The notes beneath the pieces were generated by a model, which saw only the letters and a list, made by a program, of their open reading frames with translations, did no database searches and had not been told where the DNA came from. This document shows, one piece after another, positions 21,606-30,328 of a stretch of 59,314 nucleotides of DNA. Each line of letters opens with the position of its first letter. Within the stretch, counting starts at the first letter, position 1. The translations under genes were made by a program, and so were the position numbers. Source of the stretch: Parafrankia sp. EUN1f (GTDB taxonomy: Bacteria > Actinomycetota > Actinomycetes > Frankiales > Frankiaceae); assembly GCF_000177675.1 (NCBI RefSeq), contig NZ_ADGX01000051.1, positions 1 to 59,314 on the forward strand. The letters are read 5' to 3'.

Positions 21606-22169
21606 GTGATCGTGCCTGTACGCGCGCGAAGGACCATCGTCGTGGTGATGGGGGTGAGCGGCAGTGGGAAGACCACGGTCGGCCAGCTGCTCGCGGACCG
21701 ACTCGGTGTCGACTACGCGGAGGCGGACGCGTTCCATCCAGCGGAGAACATCGCCAAGATGAGCTCCGGGCAGCCACTGAACGACGAGGACCGGCTGCCC
21801 TGGCTCGCCTCCATCGCCGTGTGGATCACCGACCGGCTGGCCGCCGGCGACGGCGGCGTCGCGTCCTGCTCGGCGCTCCGGGCCCGCTACCGCGACGTTC
21901 TCGGCCAGGGCGGCCCGGGCGCGTGGTTCCTGCACCTGGACGCGCCACGCGAGCTGATCGTCGAGCGCGTCTCCGCCCGGCGGGACCATTTCATGCCGGT
22001 GTCCCTCGTCGACTCCCAGTTCGCCGCGCTGGAACCGCTGCGCCCCGGCGAGGCGGGCATGGCCGTCGACGCGTCGCTCCCGATGGACGAGATCGTGAAC
22101 CGCGCCGTCGACGGGCTCACTGCCTACTGGACATCGACGCTGCCCGAACCTCCGCCAGGCTCGCCGTGA
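21606..22169 (+). CDS. gntK: gluconokinase
   Basis: About 187 residues, usual size for the shikimate-kinase-like gluconokinases. The P-loop is MGVSGSGKTTVGQLLADRLG. DAFHPAENIAKMSSGQPLNDEDRLPWL is the gluconate-binding signature, followed by ASCSALRARYRDVL, HFMPVSLVDSQFAALEPL and a helical C-terminus. It phosphorylates D-gluconate to 6-phosphogluconate. The start is one of two GTG codons (21606 or 21612) behind AGGAG. There is no other gluconate gene nearby. The 3' end overlaps the end of the TIR protein gene by 53 bases on the opposite strand. Confidence 0.92.
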   Translation: MIVPVRARRTIVVVMGVSGSGKTTVGQLLADRLGVDYAEADAFHPAENIAKMSSGQPLNDEDRLPWLASIAVWITDRLAAGDGGVASCSALRARYRDVLGQGGPGAWFLHLDAPRELIVERVSARRDHFMPVSLVDSQFAALEPLRPGEAGMAVDASLPMDEIVNRAVDGLTAYWTSTLPEPPPGSP

Positions 22170-24852
22170 GGCGGTCCTGGGCCGTGGTTGCGCCGATCCG
22201 CGCCAGCAGGCGGTCGGCTCGTTCCAGGCTGTAGCTCGCGCCGCCGTTCTCACCGACGTCCGCCTGGCAGTCACCGATCCCCCACCAGGCGCGGGCCTCC
22301 TCGAGGGTGCTGCCCACCCGCTGCGCCAGCACGAGCGCCTGGACGAACTCCTGGCGCGCCGACGCGACGTCCCCGGCCCGCCGGGCGAGCCGGCCGAGAT
22401 GATTGCGCGCCTCGGCGGCTCCCAGGCGATCGTCGAGCTGCTGGTACTGGTCCAGCGCCGCCAGCAGCGGGCCGCGGGCCGATGTCAGGCTCGCGCCGCC
22501 CCGCGCGTCGCGGACGAGGCCGTAGCGCGTCGCACCGAGGTTCTTGGACGCGTTGGCGACGCCGAGTGGGTCACCGACCCAGCGGTAGAGGCGCAGCGCA
22601 CGACTGATCACGCCAAGTGCCTCCTCATGCCGGCCCGCCTCGTTGAGCACGATCGCGGTCTCGTTGAGGGCGTTCGCCTCGCCGAGGCGAGCGGCCGCCC
22701 GGCCGGAGCGCCGGGCGAACCGGCCGAGCCCGACGAAGATTCGCCGCGCCTGTTCGAGCACGAGCAGCGCCCGTTCATCCCCCAGCAGTCGATATGTGAC
22801 GCCCAGATCGTTGAGGGCGATGCCCTGCGCCGTCCGGTCGCCCAGTCCGGTGGCGAGATCCGCGGCGAGCCGGTGCACCTCGGCCGCCACCAGCCAGGGG
22901 CCGTTGTTGCGCAGGTATCCGGTCAGCGCGGCGGCGAGATCGACAACGTACCGCCGCCAGGACGGCAGCCGGCCCGGCAGGCCGCGCCCGTCCCCCCACC
23001 ACACACAGCCCAGCAGATTGGGCTCCTCGAGGGTGAACCATGCCAACGCCCGCTCGCGGGCCGCCCACGCGGCCAGTTCCGTGCTCGGTCCGCTCGTCGG
23101 CCGGTTGTGCCGGAGCAGCAGCCACCCCGCACATCGAGCCTGCTCGGTGGCTTCCTTCTGGTAGTGGGCGAGGAGCCGTTCAAAAGCACGGTGCCGCACC
23201 TCGGACTCGAGGTCGGCGCAACGCCGGGCGGCGTACAGGGCCACCGGGTCCGGGACGCGCCACCGGTTGGTGGCAACCCAGCTGATCAGATGGGCGCGTT
23301 GCAGCGTGTGGAGGTGGCCGCGCGCGGCCTGTCGCTGCCCGCTCAGCGCGGTCGCGGCCGCCGTCGAGATCTCCGGGCTCGGGTTCAGTGCGAGCAGCTG
23401 GAACAGCTCGGCGGCACCCGGATCGTGGCCCCGCACATGCTCCCAGGACGGCTCCAGCACCCGCGCGACGATCGACTGCCGCCCGTCGTCCAGGTGGTCC
23501 AGCCGATTGTCGGCATCGGCGAGATCGGCCACCAGCTCCCCGATCGGCCGGCTCGGCACCTCGGCGAGCAGCGCGGCCGAGATCCGCAGAGCGAGTGGCA
23601 GCCCCCAGCACAGGTCGACGAGTCGGCGGGCGGACTCGCTCTGGCGGGTCGCCCGGCGGTCGGCGGGACGGCGCCGGCGCAGCACCTCGTCGACGACCTC
23701 GACGCCGGCGCCGACGTCCAGGCCGGCCAGCGGCAGGCCGTAGAAGTCGCCAAGCCCGAGGTCCCGGGTAGTGACGAGGACCCGGTGTGCCTGCTGCCTC
23801 GGGAGCAGGTCGACGATCTGACCGGGATCGGCGACGTTGTCGAGCACCAGCAGGACGGGCTGGCCACGCTCGGCCAGCACCGTCAGCGCCTGGTGGTAGG
23901 CGCCGTGCTGTTCCATCGGCGACTGTGGAACCGGATCATCGGGCCGGAGCAGGGCGAGCAGCGGGCCGTACACGTGCGCCGGGCCGCTGCTCCTTCTCCC
24001 ACCCAGTGCCCCGCGGTCCGGCCCCGCGCCATATCCCTGGAGGTCGGTCACATACACCCCGCCGGGAAAGTAGCCCCTCGTGTCGGCGTCGGCGGCGGCC
24101 CGCAACGCCAGTGCGGTCTTGCCGATCCCGCCCATCCCGGACACCGACACCACGGTCACCGGCCGGGCACCGTGGGCCGCCGGCGCCAGCAGGCCCAGCA
24201 GCTCGCCTGTCTCACGGCCGCGCCCGACGAACACGTCGGCGGCGAGCGCGTCGTCTGGACGAAGCCTGGTCACCCGGCCTTCGGCCGATGTGCTGTCCAC
24301 CCGTGTCCGGCTCGGGTCCCGCCCCGGCTTCTTTCCCTCAGGCCCGGGGGAGGACGTGCTCGCCTGTGCCGACGCCGCAGGGAAGGGCGGCGGCACGGAC
24401 GGTTTGACCCGGCCGGCGAGGGCCGCGTCGACCGCGTCGAGCAGGCGACGTCGAGCCTCGTCCTCCCCCAGACCGACGAGGCTCACCGGGGCGATCTGTG
24501 CGAACAGGAGGTCGGGCACCGGGCTGTCGTCGACCCGGACCGGCAGCAGAGCGCGGCTCAGCCCACCCGGATCGGCGGCCCAGAACGACAGCCAGTCGGT
24601 CTGGACCCGGTCCGCTACCAGGTAGTTCTCGGACACCACGGCGACCAGCCGCCGGGCCTGGGTGAGAACCGCGTGCGCGCCGGCCGGTCGATGTGTGCCC
24701 GCGACGACGTCCCACGCCTCGATGTGCACCCGGTAGCCGACATCCTCCAGATGCCAGGCGACCCACTCCGCCCATGGCTTGTCGGAATCGGCGTAGGAGA
24801 CCGCGAAATCCCAGCGGAACGTCTCGGCGTCCGCCGAACCTCGTTGCCGCAT
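22117..24852 (-). CDS. TIR / NB-ARC / tetratricopeptide-repeat STAND protein
   Basis: About 911 residues from the ATG at 24852; the frame is open 38 codons further up. Residues 10-150 are a TIR-type domain (DFAVSYADSDKPWAEWVAWHLE, VVSENYL, LLPVRVDD). Next come an NB-ARC ATPase with P-loop SGMGGIGKTALALRA, Walker B VLLVLDNVAD, VLVTTRDLG and GLPLALRISAALLA, and then about 350 residues of TPR-like helices (ALNDLGVTYRLLGDERALLVLEQ and others). The residue aligned with the catalytic Glu of NAD-cleaving TIR domains appears to be Asp (QTDWLSFW). Such proteins act in NAD-depleting immunity or in signalling; which applies here cannot be told. It is flanked by unrelated genes. Confidence 0.85.
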   Translation of the reverse strand: MRQRGSADAETFRWDFAVSYADSDKPWAEWVAWHLEDVGYRVHIEAWDVVAGTHRPAGAHAVLTQARRLVAVVSENYLVADRVQTDWLSFWAADPGGLSRALLPVRVDDSPVPDLLFAQIAPVSLVGLGEDEARRRLLDAVDAALAGRVKPSVPPPFPAASAQASTSSPGPEGKKPGRDPSRTRVDSTSAEGRVTRLRPDDALAADVFVGRGRETGELLGLLAPAAHGARPVTVVSVSGMGGIGKTALALRAAADADTRGYFPGGVYVTDLQGYGAGPDRGALGGRRSSGPAHVYGPLLALLRPDDPVPQSPMEQHGAYHQALTVLAERGQPVLLVLDNVADPGQIVDLLPRQQAHRVLVTTRDLGLGDFYGLPLAGLDVGAGVEVVDEVLRRRRPADRRATRQSESARRLVDLCWGLPLALRISAALLAEVPSRPIGELVADLADADNRLDHLDDGRQSIVARVLEPSWEHVRGHDPGAAELFQLLALNPSPEISTAAATALSGQRQAARGHLHTLQRAHLISWVATNRWRVPDPVALYAARRCADLESEVRHRAFERLLAHYQKEATEQARCAGWLLLRHNRPTSGPSTELAAWAARERALAWFTLEEPNLLGCVWWGDGRGLPGRLPSWRRYVVDLAAALTGYLRNNGPWLVAAEVHRLAADLATGLGDRTAQGIALNDLGVTYRLLGDERALLVLEQARRIFVGLGRFARRSGRAAARLGEANALNETAIVLNEAGRHEEALGVISRALRLYRWVGDPLGVANASKNLGATRYGLVRDARGGASLTSARGPLLAALDQYQQLDDRLGAAEARNHLGRLARRAGDVASARQEFVQALVLAQRVGSTLEEARAWWGIGDCQADVGENGGASYSLERADRLLARIGATTAQDRLTASLAEVRAASMSSRQ

Positions 24853-25075
24853 CTCCCCGTCCCGTCGCACCGCGCGCCTCGGTGACACCACCGTGGCCGT
24901 CCTGCGCCTACGCCTACCGCCGACCGGTGCCGCTCGGGCCGCGCAGATGTGACCGTATCGCTTCACTCGGCGACCACCGAGCGCCCCACAGGATCTCGCT
25001 GTCGGCGAGTCTGCGGCAATGGCGACAGGGCGTCGCGTGATCGATCGGCCCGGGCGCGGACCCGGTCAGCTGCGG

Positions 25076-25855
25076 TCAGGCCGCCCGGGCGAAGTAGAGG
25101 ATCGCCAGCATGATCGCCAGGGCGCCGAGAAGCAGCCGCAGGGCGGTGTTGGGAAGCCGCGGCTGCAGCCGGGCCCCGAGGTAGCCGCCGAGCAGGCCGC
25201 CGAGGCCGCAGGCGAAGCCGAGCGCCCAGTGCGGGGCGATGCTGCCGGGCGCGGCCAGGGCCAGCAGCGCGTACGTCACCGCGCCGGCGATCGAGGTGAC
25301 GAGGGTGGAAGCGAGCGTGGCGGGCGCGACCTGCGCGATCGGCAGGCCGCGCCCGACGAGGATCGGTCCGAGGATGGAGCCGCCGCCGATGCCGTAGAGG
25401 CCGCCGACGAAACCGACGACGCCCGCGAGCGGCCTGACCGCGCGCAGTCCCGGCGCGGCGGCGTGCGCGCCGCGGGGTCGGGGCGGGCGCAGGGTGCGCA
25501 CGCACAGCCAGGTCCCGAGCGGCAGCAGCAGGCAGGCGAGCAGCAGGCGGAACATCCCCGCCCCCGGGGCGAAGGTGACCCGCACGAAGGCTCCGAGCAC
25601 CACCCCGGGCAGGGTGCCCGCGACGAGCCGGCGAGTCAGCGGGCCACCGAGTTGCTTCTGCTGCCGATAGCGAAGCAGCGACCCCGGCGTCGCGATGACG
25701 TTGAACAGCAGGTTCGTGGGCGTGACGGCCGGGTTCGGCACGGACAGCAGATCAAGCTGCACCGGCAGGAGGAACATCGCGCCCGAGACACCGACCGGAG
25801 CGGTGAGCGTCGCCAGCACAAGCCCGGCGACGAACCCGGCAAGGACCACGCTCAC
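25076..25855 (-). CDS. TauE/SafE-family membrane permease (putative sulfite/organic anion exporter)
   Basis: A 259-residue membrane protein with about eight hydrophobic segments and the family's duplicated glycine-rich motifs, LTAPVGVSGAMFLLP in the first half and GGLYGIGGGSILGPIL in the second. The GTG at 25855 was chosen because GGAGGG lies upstream and it begins exactly at the first membrane segment (SVVLAGFVAGLVLATL); longer frames add non-membrane sequence. Family members move sulfite, sulfoacetate or other small anions. No substrate can be given here. The GC-rich 220 bases between it and the TIR gene hold nothing I recognise. Confidence 0.88.
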   Translation of the reverse strand: MSVVLAGFVAGLVLATLTAPVGVSGAMFLLPVQLDLLSVPNPAVTPTNLLFNVIATPGSLLRYRQQKQLGGPLTRRLVAGTLPGVVLGAFVRVTFAPGAGMFRLLLACLLLPLGTWLCVRTLRPPRPRGAHAAAPGLRAVRPLAGVVGFVGGLYGIGGGSILGPILVGRGLPIAQVAPATLASTLVTSIAGAVTYALLALAAPGSIAPHWALGFACGLGGLLGGYLGARLQPRLPNTALRLLLGALAIMLAILYFARAA

Positions 25856-26156
25856 AACCGGACACCCTCCAGCGCGTTCCGACCCGGCACGACCCCTCAC
25901 GCCCATTACCTGCGCATTCGCGACGTCCCCTACCAGGTGTGAGGTTTTTCCCACACTTCGAATAGAGTTTCGAGGTCTGTTGTCTGTCGGGGGGCCGACG
26001 GGGCGATGTGGGGGGGACGACGTCGAGGCGTCGTCGTGGTGAGCCGTGCCTGGGCGGCAGGGTCGCCGCCACCCCCACCTCCACCTCCCGGGGGCGACGG
26101 CCCGGCCGAGTTCTCGACCACGGCGACAAGCTCCGGCAGCCCCGCCCCGCACCGGG
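25856..26156. other. 300-base non-coding stretch with an imperfect hairpin
   Basis: Contains AGGTGTGAGG / CCCACACT (25935-25957), a bulged stem around TTTTT, and further right a C-rich tract. No gene recognised. It precedes a truncated ATPase fragment, so part of it may be a rearrangement junction. Confidence 0.4.
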
Positions 26157-26495
26157 CAGCTGCGGCTCGCCATCGTCCTGGACGAGGCGCATCGCCTCGC
26201 GAAGGACGCGACCCTGCCCAAGCTGATGAAGGAGGGCCGGAAGTTCGGCGTCGCCGTCGTCGTGGCGAGCCAGGGCCTCGACGACTTCCACCCGGACGTC
26301 CTCGCCAACGCGGGTACCAAGGTTCTCTACCGGGTCAACTACCCGCAGTCCCGCAAGGCCGCCGGATTCCTGCGCACCCGTACCGGCAAGGATCTCTCGG
26401 AGGAGCTGGAGCAGCTGCCGGTCGGCAACGCGCATATCCAGACACCCCATATGCCCGGCGCGCGCCGTGCGCGCATGCTCCGCCCGGAGGCCTGA
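26157..26495 (+). pseudogene. 3' fragment of a HerA-like (DUF87/VirB4-type) ATPase
   Basis: About 112 codons with clear ATPase homology and an intact stop: QLRLAIVLDEAHRLAKD is a Walker B motif with DEAHR. KLMKEGRKFGVAVVVASQGLDDFHPDVLANAGTK is the sensor segment of HerA-type helicase/translocases, and the C-terminal VNYPQSRKAAGFLRTR, GNAHIQTPHMPGARRARMLRPEA is a natural end. The P-loop half is absent: upstream sequence in any frame is proline/arginine-rich and unlike the family. The frame is open back to 26046, but I treat that extension as chance. HerA-like ATPases occur in DNA-repair, conjugation and defence modules; this piece cannot be assigned to one. Confidence 0.75.
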
Positions 26496-26598
26496 GAACC
26501 CGACCACTTCTTGCCGGGTGGTCCACCAGCATTTCCAGGGATTCCCGCCGTGAATGGTTGACGGGGGGCACTCCTCCGGTCATGCTGATCAAACTAAG

Positions 26599-26608
26599 CA
26601 AGCGCTTG
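26599..26608. promoter_or_regulatory. CAAGCGCTTG palindrome upstream of the polyester hydrolase
   Basis: A perfect 10-bp palindrome in the context AAGCAAGCGCTTGTC. It matches the AnCAAGnnCTTGnT pattern known for KstR2-type TetR repressors except for the last base. It lies about 284 bases before the hydrolase start, in a stretch (26496-26891) without a gene. Confidence 0.4.
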
Positions 26609-26891
26609 TCAACTGGTGCGACGGCCGCCCCTGCCCCAGGGCGGCCAGCACCATCACGCCGGCTTCTCGGGCACGCGCGTCCAGCGCCGCACGAATGCCC
26701 CGGCACCCGTTCCTAGATTCAGGAGCCACAGGTCCACCGGGATGTCCAACAGACGTCCGCGTACACCTGAGCATGTTCGCAGATTCCGCCGAAACGTCGC
26801 GTCATCGCCGCTGCCCGCATTTCGGTGTCTTTGTGCTGGCCGCGACCAGGTCCGGTCGCGGTTCGGAGAACCCACGACGAGAGGAGTTCTA

Positions 26892-27788
26892 ATGCGCGCT
26901 GGAAAACTACTGGGGAACGCCCGTAGACGGATACGGCTCGCTCTTGCGAGCGCCACGGCCGCGGCCTTATGCGCCGGCGTCGTGGCCGCGGCGCCGACCG
27001 CGCAGGCCGACGTCAACCCTTATGCGAAGGGGCCCAACCCGACGGAGGCGAGCGTCACCGCGACCACCGGTCCGTTCGCGGTGACGACCTACAACATCTC
27101 GTCCCTGGTCTCCGGCTTCGGCGGAGGCACCCTCTACTACCCGACCGACACCAGCCAGGGCACCTTCGGCGCGATCGCGCTCTCGCCCGGCTATACCGCC
27201 AGCTGGTCCAGCATCTCCTGGCTCGGCCCGCGGCTGGCCTCGCAGGGGTTCGTGGTCATAGGCATCGAGACGAACACGGTTCTCGACTATCCGCCGTCGC
27301 GGGGTGACCAGCTGCTCGCCGCGCTCGACTGGGCGGTGGAGGACAGCCCGGCCGCCAGCCGGATCGACCCGAACCGGCTCGCCGTCGGCGGCCATTCCAT
27401 GGGCGGCGGCGGCTCGCTGGAAGCGGCTTCCGACCGGCCTTCGCTGAAGGCCGCGCTGCCGCTGGCCCCCTGGAACACGGACAAGACCTGGAACGAGGTC
27501 GGCGTCCCGACGCTCATCATCGGCGGCGAGGCCGACACCGTCGCCCCGATGAGCACCCATTCGACGCTCTTCTACAACTCGCTCGGCGGCGAGAAGAGCC
27601 TGCTCGAACTCAACAACGCGAGTCACTTCTTCCCGCAGACGGCGAACAGCCTGGTCGCCAAGATGATGATTTCATGGGCGAAGCGGTGGGTGGACAACGA
27701 CACCCGCTACACGCAGTTCCTCTGCCCCGGCCCAACCGCCAGCGCCCTCGGGCCGGTCGAGGAGTACCAGGCCACCTGCCCGTTCTGA
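26892..27788 (+). CDS. secreted polyester hydrolase / cutinase of the actinobacterial PET-hydrolase family
   Basis: A 298-residue alpha/beta hydrolase. GAGGAG precedes the ATG by five bases. A signal peptide ([10 protein letters not shown]..., cleavage after AQA at residue 39) leaves a mature enzyme beginning [15 protein letters not shown], very like Thermobifida cutinases. The catalytic triad is Ser169 in GHSMGGGGS, Asp215 in GGEADTVAP and His245 in NNASHFFPQ (mature 130, 176, 206). The oxyanion residues lie in [10 protein letters not shown] and GHSMG, with the conserved Trp in LAPWN. The C-terminus [15 protein letters not shown]...TCPF keeps the family disulfide. It should hydrolyse cutin or synthetic polyesters outside the cell. 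A strong terminator follows. Confidence 0.93.
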   Translation: MRAGKLLGNARRRIRLALASATAAALCAGVVAAAPTAQADVNPYAKGPNPTEASVTATTGPFAVTTYNISSLVSGFGGGTLYYPTDTSQGTFGAIALSPGYTASWSSISWLGPRLASQGFVVIGIETNTVLDYPPSRGDQLLAALDWAVEDSPAASRIDPNRLAVGGHSMGGGGSLEAASDRPSLKAALPLAPWNTDKTWNEVGVPTLIIGGEADTVAPMSTHSTLFYNSLGGEKSLLELNNASHFFPQTANSLVAKMMISWAKRWVDNDTRYTQFLCPGPTASALGPVEEYQATCPF

Positions 27789-27859
27789 GAAAATCCATCC
27801 CCGTTTCCCGGAGATCCTTTCGTCCGGCCGGGACAGTGACCTGAAAGAGGAAACTTCGT

Positions 27860-27911
27860 GAATGCTGGCCAGCCGTCGGGGACGGCGTCTGGCCGGCATT
27901 CATCCTTTTCC
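27860..27911 (+). terminator. stem-loop terminator after the polyester hydrolase
   Basis: GAATGCTGGCCAG (27860-27872) pairs with CTGGCCGGCATTC (27889-27901) with one G-T wobble. CCGTC/GACGG extend the stem inside, and CCTTTTCC follows. It may also serve the convergent MpaB-family gene. Confidence 0.8.
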
Positions 27912-27969
27912 ATCCCACGACCCACGGCCATGGATGCCGCGAGTCCGGGCCGACGACGGAAAGGCTCAC

Positions 27970-29334
27970 TCATGACGGCAGGGCGCCGACCTCCGGCGTG
28001 GCCCCGCCGAACATGGCCCGCTGGTTTCGGCGCGAGAATCGAGCACTGGCCCGTTCGAGATACCGCCGCCCGGCGGCGCTGCGCACCAGCAGACCGGAGC
28101 GCACCAGGTTCGCGGTGACGATCGGCGGCACCGCCCAGGGCACGGCCGAGGGCAGGCCAAGCTGACGGAGGCCCTCCGCACCGAGGAAGTACCGCAGCAT
28201 GCTGAGCAGACGGGCCCGCTCATAGCGGTTGCGCAGCGCCGTCAGTCTGCCCCGGTCGCGGGTGAGCTGGCCTTCGACGAGCGCGCGGGCCAACGCCGGG
28301 CCTGCCGATGTGGGCTCGGCCTGCACCAACACAAGGTGATAGTTGTGCCGGTTCTGCTCCTGTTCGGTGTCGAACAGCCAGTCCTCGTCGACGCCCATCA
28401 ACCAGCCCACGTACTTCCACAGGTGCATGACCGCACGCGACTGGTCCGCGGTCACGATCCAGCCGAGCGCCCGGATTCCGAGCAGCAGTGTGCTGTTGAA
28501 CAGCCCGAGAGTCCCCGACGCGTCGGTCTGGTTGATGGGCAGGCCCCACCGGTCGGCATCCCAGCGGCCGTTCGTCTCGAACTCGTGGTTCACCAGGGCA
28601 TGCATGACCCGTACGTGGACGGTGGCCACGAAGCCCGCCCCCGTGCGGCGCATCCCGTTCGGCTCCAGCACCGACAGCGCCCACTTCTGGGTTTCGCCGA
28701 GCCGGCGCATGGCCGTCGCGCCGACCAGTCCGCCGGTGGCGACCAACAGGTCGGGGGGCCCGCCGAACCGGTAGCCGCCGATCAGCGCCAGCTGCAGCAT
28801 CACGTCGTCGACCGAGCGCCCCATCTCCCGCATGATCCGCGCGCCGCGCTCGACCTGGTCGAAGTCGACCCACTCGGGCACCTCGTCGACCACGGCGAAG
28901 AAGCGGGCCAGTGCGGGCGGCGGGTCGTCGACGCCCCCGATCCCGTGGTTCAGGGCATGGCGCAGCTGGGCGAAGGTCACCCGCTCGGGATCGTCCCGGT
29001 CCCGGACGCGCATCGCTCGGGCGAGCTGCGCCCCCAGCTCGTCCCGGGTGCGCAGGCGCCGGCCGATCTCGTGCAGGAGCTCCTCGTCGTCCGTCTTCAC
29101 CCGGGCCACCCTCCGCAGCGGGCGCGCGATTCGGCGCGACCGCTCGGGTGCGGACCGGAAGCGCGCCGGGTAGTCGCCCGGCACGCTGGCCGATGTCGAT
29201 GCCTCGGTCGCGGTCGTGATCTGGATGGGTGTCCGTGCTGTCATGCCCGGCGCCGCAACGACGACGGCCTGCGGTGTGGTGGCCTGCGCCGCGGGCGGGC
29301 CGGCGGCGTTGCACGCGGTCGCGCGAGGGATCAT
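27970..29334 (-). CDS. oxygenase MpaB-family protein (DUF2236), rubber-oxygenase (Lcp)-like
   Basis: 454 residues. The core (about residues 95-400) is of the MpaB/DUF2236/latex-clearing-protein superfamily. FGGPPDLLVATGGLVGATAMRRLGETQKWAL and VHVRVMHALVNHEFE contain the Arg, Lys and His that align with the heme pocket and proximal histidine of Lcp. WGLPINQTDASGTLGLF and WKYVGWLMGVDEDWLF are further family motifs. These heme proteins cleave C=C bonds oxidatively in rubber or meroterpenoids. No clear signal peptide is seen; the first 60 residues are low-complexity. The start is uncertain: the GTG/ATG choices include 29334 and 29244. A promoter-like palindrome lies directly upstream and a TetR gene is divergent. 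Confidence 0.85.
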   Translation of the reverse strand: MIPRATACNAAGPPAAQATTPQAVVVAAPGMTARTPIQITTATEASTSASVPGDYPARFRSAPERSRRIARPLRRVARVKTDDEELLHEIGRRLRTRDELGAQLARAMRVRDRDDPERVTFAQLRHALNHGIGGVDDPPPALARFFAVVDEVPEWVDFDQVERGARIMREMGRSVDDVMLQLALIGGYRFGGPPDLLVATGGLVGATAMRRLGETQKWALSVLEPNGMRRTGAGFVATVHVRVMHALVNHEFETNGRWDADRWGLPINQTDASGTLGLFNSTLLLGIRALGWIVTADQSRAVMHLWKYVGWLMGVDEDWLFDTEQEQNRHNYHLVLVQAEPTSAGPALARALVEGQLTRDRGRLTALRNRYERARLLSMLRYFLGAEGLRQLGLPSAVPWAVPPIVTANLVRSGLLVRSAAGRRYLERASARFSRRNQRAMFGGATPEVGALPS

Positions 29335-29343
29335 GGACGGATG

Positions 29344-29370
29344 TTGACACGACTAACTATTCGTGTTCAA
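29344..29370. promoter_or_regulatory. palindromic operator/promoter between MpaB-family gene and TetR
   Basis: TTGACACGA (29344-29352) and TCGTGTTCAA (29361-29370) form an interrupted palindrome with one extra base. On the minus strand its TTGAAC could be a -35 for the MpaB-family gene, which would make that mRNA nearly leaderless. Likely target of the divergent TetR. Confidence 0.5.
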
Positions 29371-29468
29371 TTCGCGTCCGTGCCCTCCCCCGCACCGCCA
29401 CAGACCGGCCCGCAGGCCGGCGTCACCCAGTGACCGGCAGGCCGTGGGTTCCCACCCGCAAGGAGCCG

Positions 29469-30167
29469 ATGCGCCGGGCACCACGCCAGGACCGGTCCCG
29501 CGCCATGGTCGAGCGCATCGTCACCGCCGGGCGCGAGATCCTGCTGGAACGCGGCTACGAGCGCACCAGCACCAGCCGCATCGCCGCCCGCGCCGGCATC
29601 AGCCCCGGATCGCTCTACCAGTACTTCCCGAACAAGGAGTCGATTCTCGACCGGGTCGTCGAGGTCTACGCCGAGCAGCTGCGTGCTCGCATTTCACACG
29701 CCTTCGTCGCGAACCTCGGCACCTCGGTGCCCGAGATGGTCCGCGCGAACATCGTCGCACTGCTCGACGCCTTCGAGGAGGACTCCGGGCTGCTCCGGGT
29801 CCTGTACCAGCTGCCCGAGACGGTCGACGTCCAGCGGGCCGGCTTCGAGCGGCACATCGACGAGCTGGTCACGGCGACGCTGGCGACGCTGCTGCCGCGC
29901 CGGCCCGGCGAGCGTGCCGCACCGGGACGCACCTGCGGGACAGCCGGGACAGCCGAGGTAGCCGAGGTAGCCGGGACGCCCGAGACAGGCGGGGACGTCG
30001 GAGAGGCCGGGAGTGCCGGCGCGGTGGGAACCGTCGCCTGGATCCTGGTGCGCACGGTCGAGCACGTGACGATCCGCTACGTCCTCGATCAGCCGCCCAT
30101 CCCGCGGGCGGAAATCGTCGAGGAACTCACCGCAATGATCACCATCTACCTGCGGCAACGGGTCTGA
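29469..30167 (+). CDS. TetR-family regulator
   Basis: 232 residues from the ATG at 29469, with AAGGAG three bases upstream. The HTH is MVERIVTAGREILLERGYERTSTSRIAARAGISPGSLYQYFPNKESILDRVV. After the ligand domain begins (VPEMVRANIVALLDAFEEDSGLLRVL) there is a Gly/Thr/Glu/Val-rich insert of about 35 residues made of short repeats (GTAGTAEVAEVAGTPE). This separates it from the last helices (WILVRTVEHVTIRYVLDQPPI). It is divergent from the Lcp-like oxygenase, sharing the palindrome at 29344-29370, so it probably represses that gene. Confidence 0.88.
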   Translation: MRRAPRQDRSRAMVERIVTAGREILLERGYERTSTSRIAARAGISPGSLYQYFPNKESILDRVVEVYAEQLRARISHAFVANLGTSVPEMVRANIVALLDAFEEDSGLLRVLYQLPETVDVQRAGFERHIDELVTATLATLLPRRPGERAAPGRTCGTAGTAEVAEVAGTPETGGDVGEAGSAGAVGTVAWILVRTVEHVTIRYVLDQPPIPRAEIVEELTAMITIYLRQRV

Positions 30168-30328
30168 AAGCGAGATGTTCCTCGGCCGGGCAGGACTGGA
30201 GCGCACCGGCGCCCGTCCCGGTGATGTCACCATGGGACGGACCCGCGACCGATGAGGGTGGGCGGGCTGGGCGAGCCGGCCAGCCCGGTCGGCGACGAGC
30301 GGAGCCGTGCGGCGGCGAGGGGACGTAG

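Noticed and set aside
26046-26156. N-terminal extension of the HerA-like fragment
   Set aside because: Pro/Arg/His-rich and unlike any ATPase; probably chance open frame or junction sequence.
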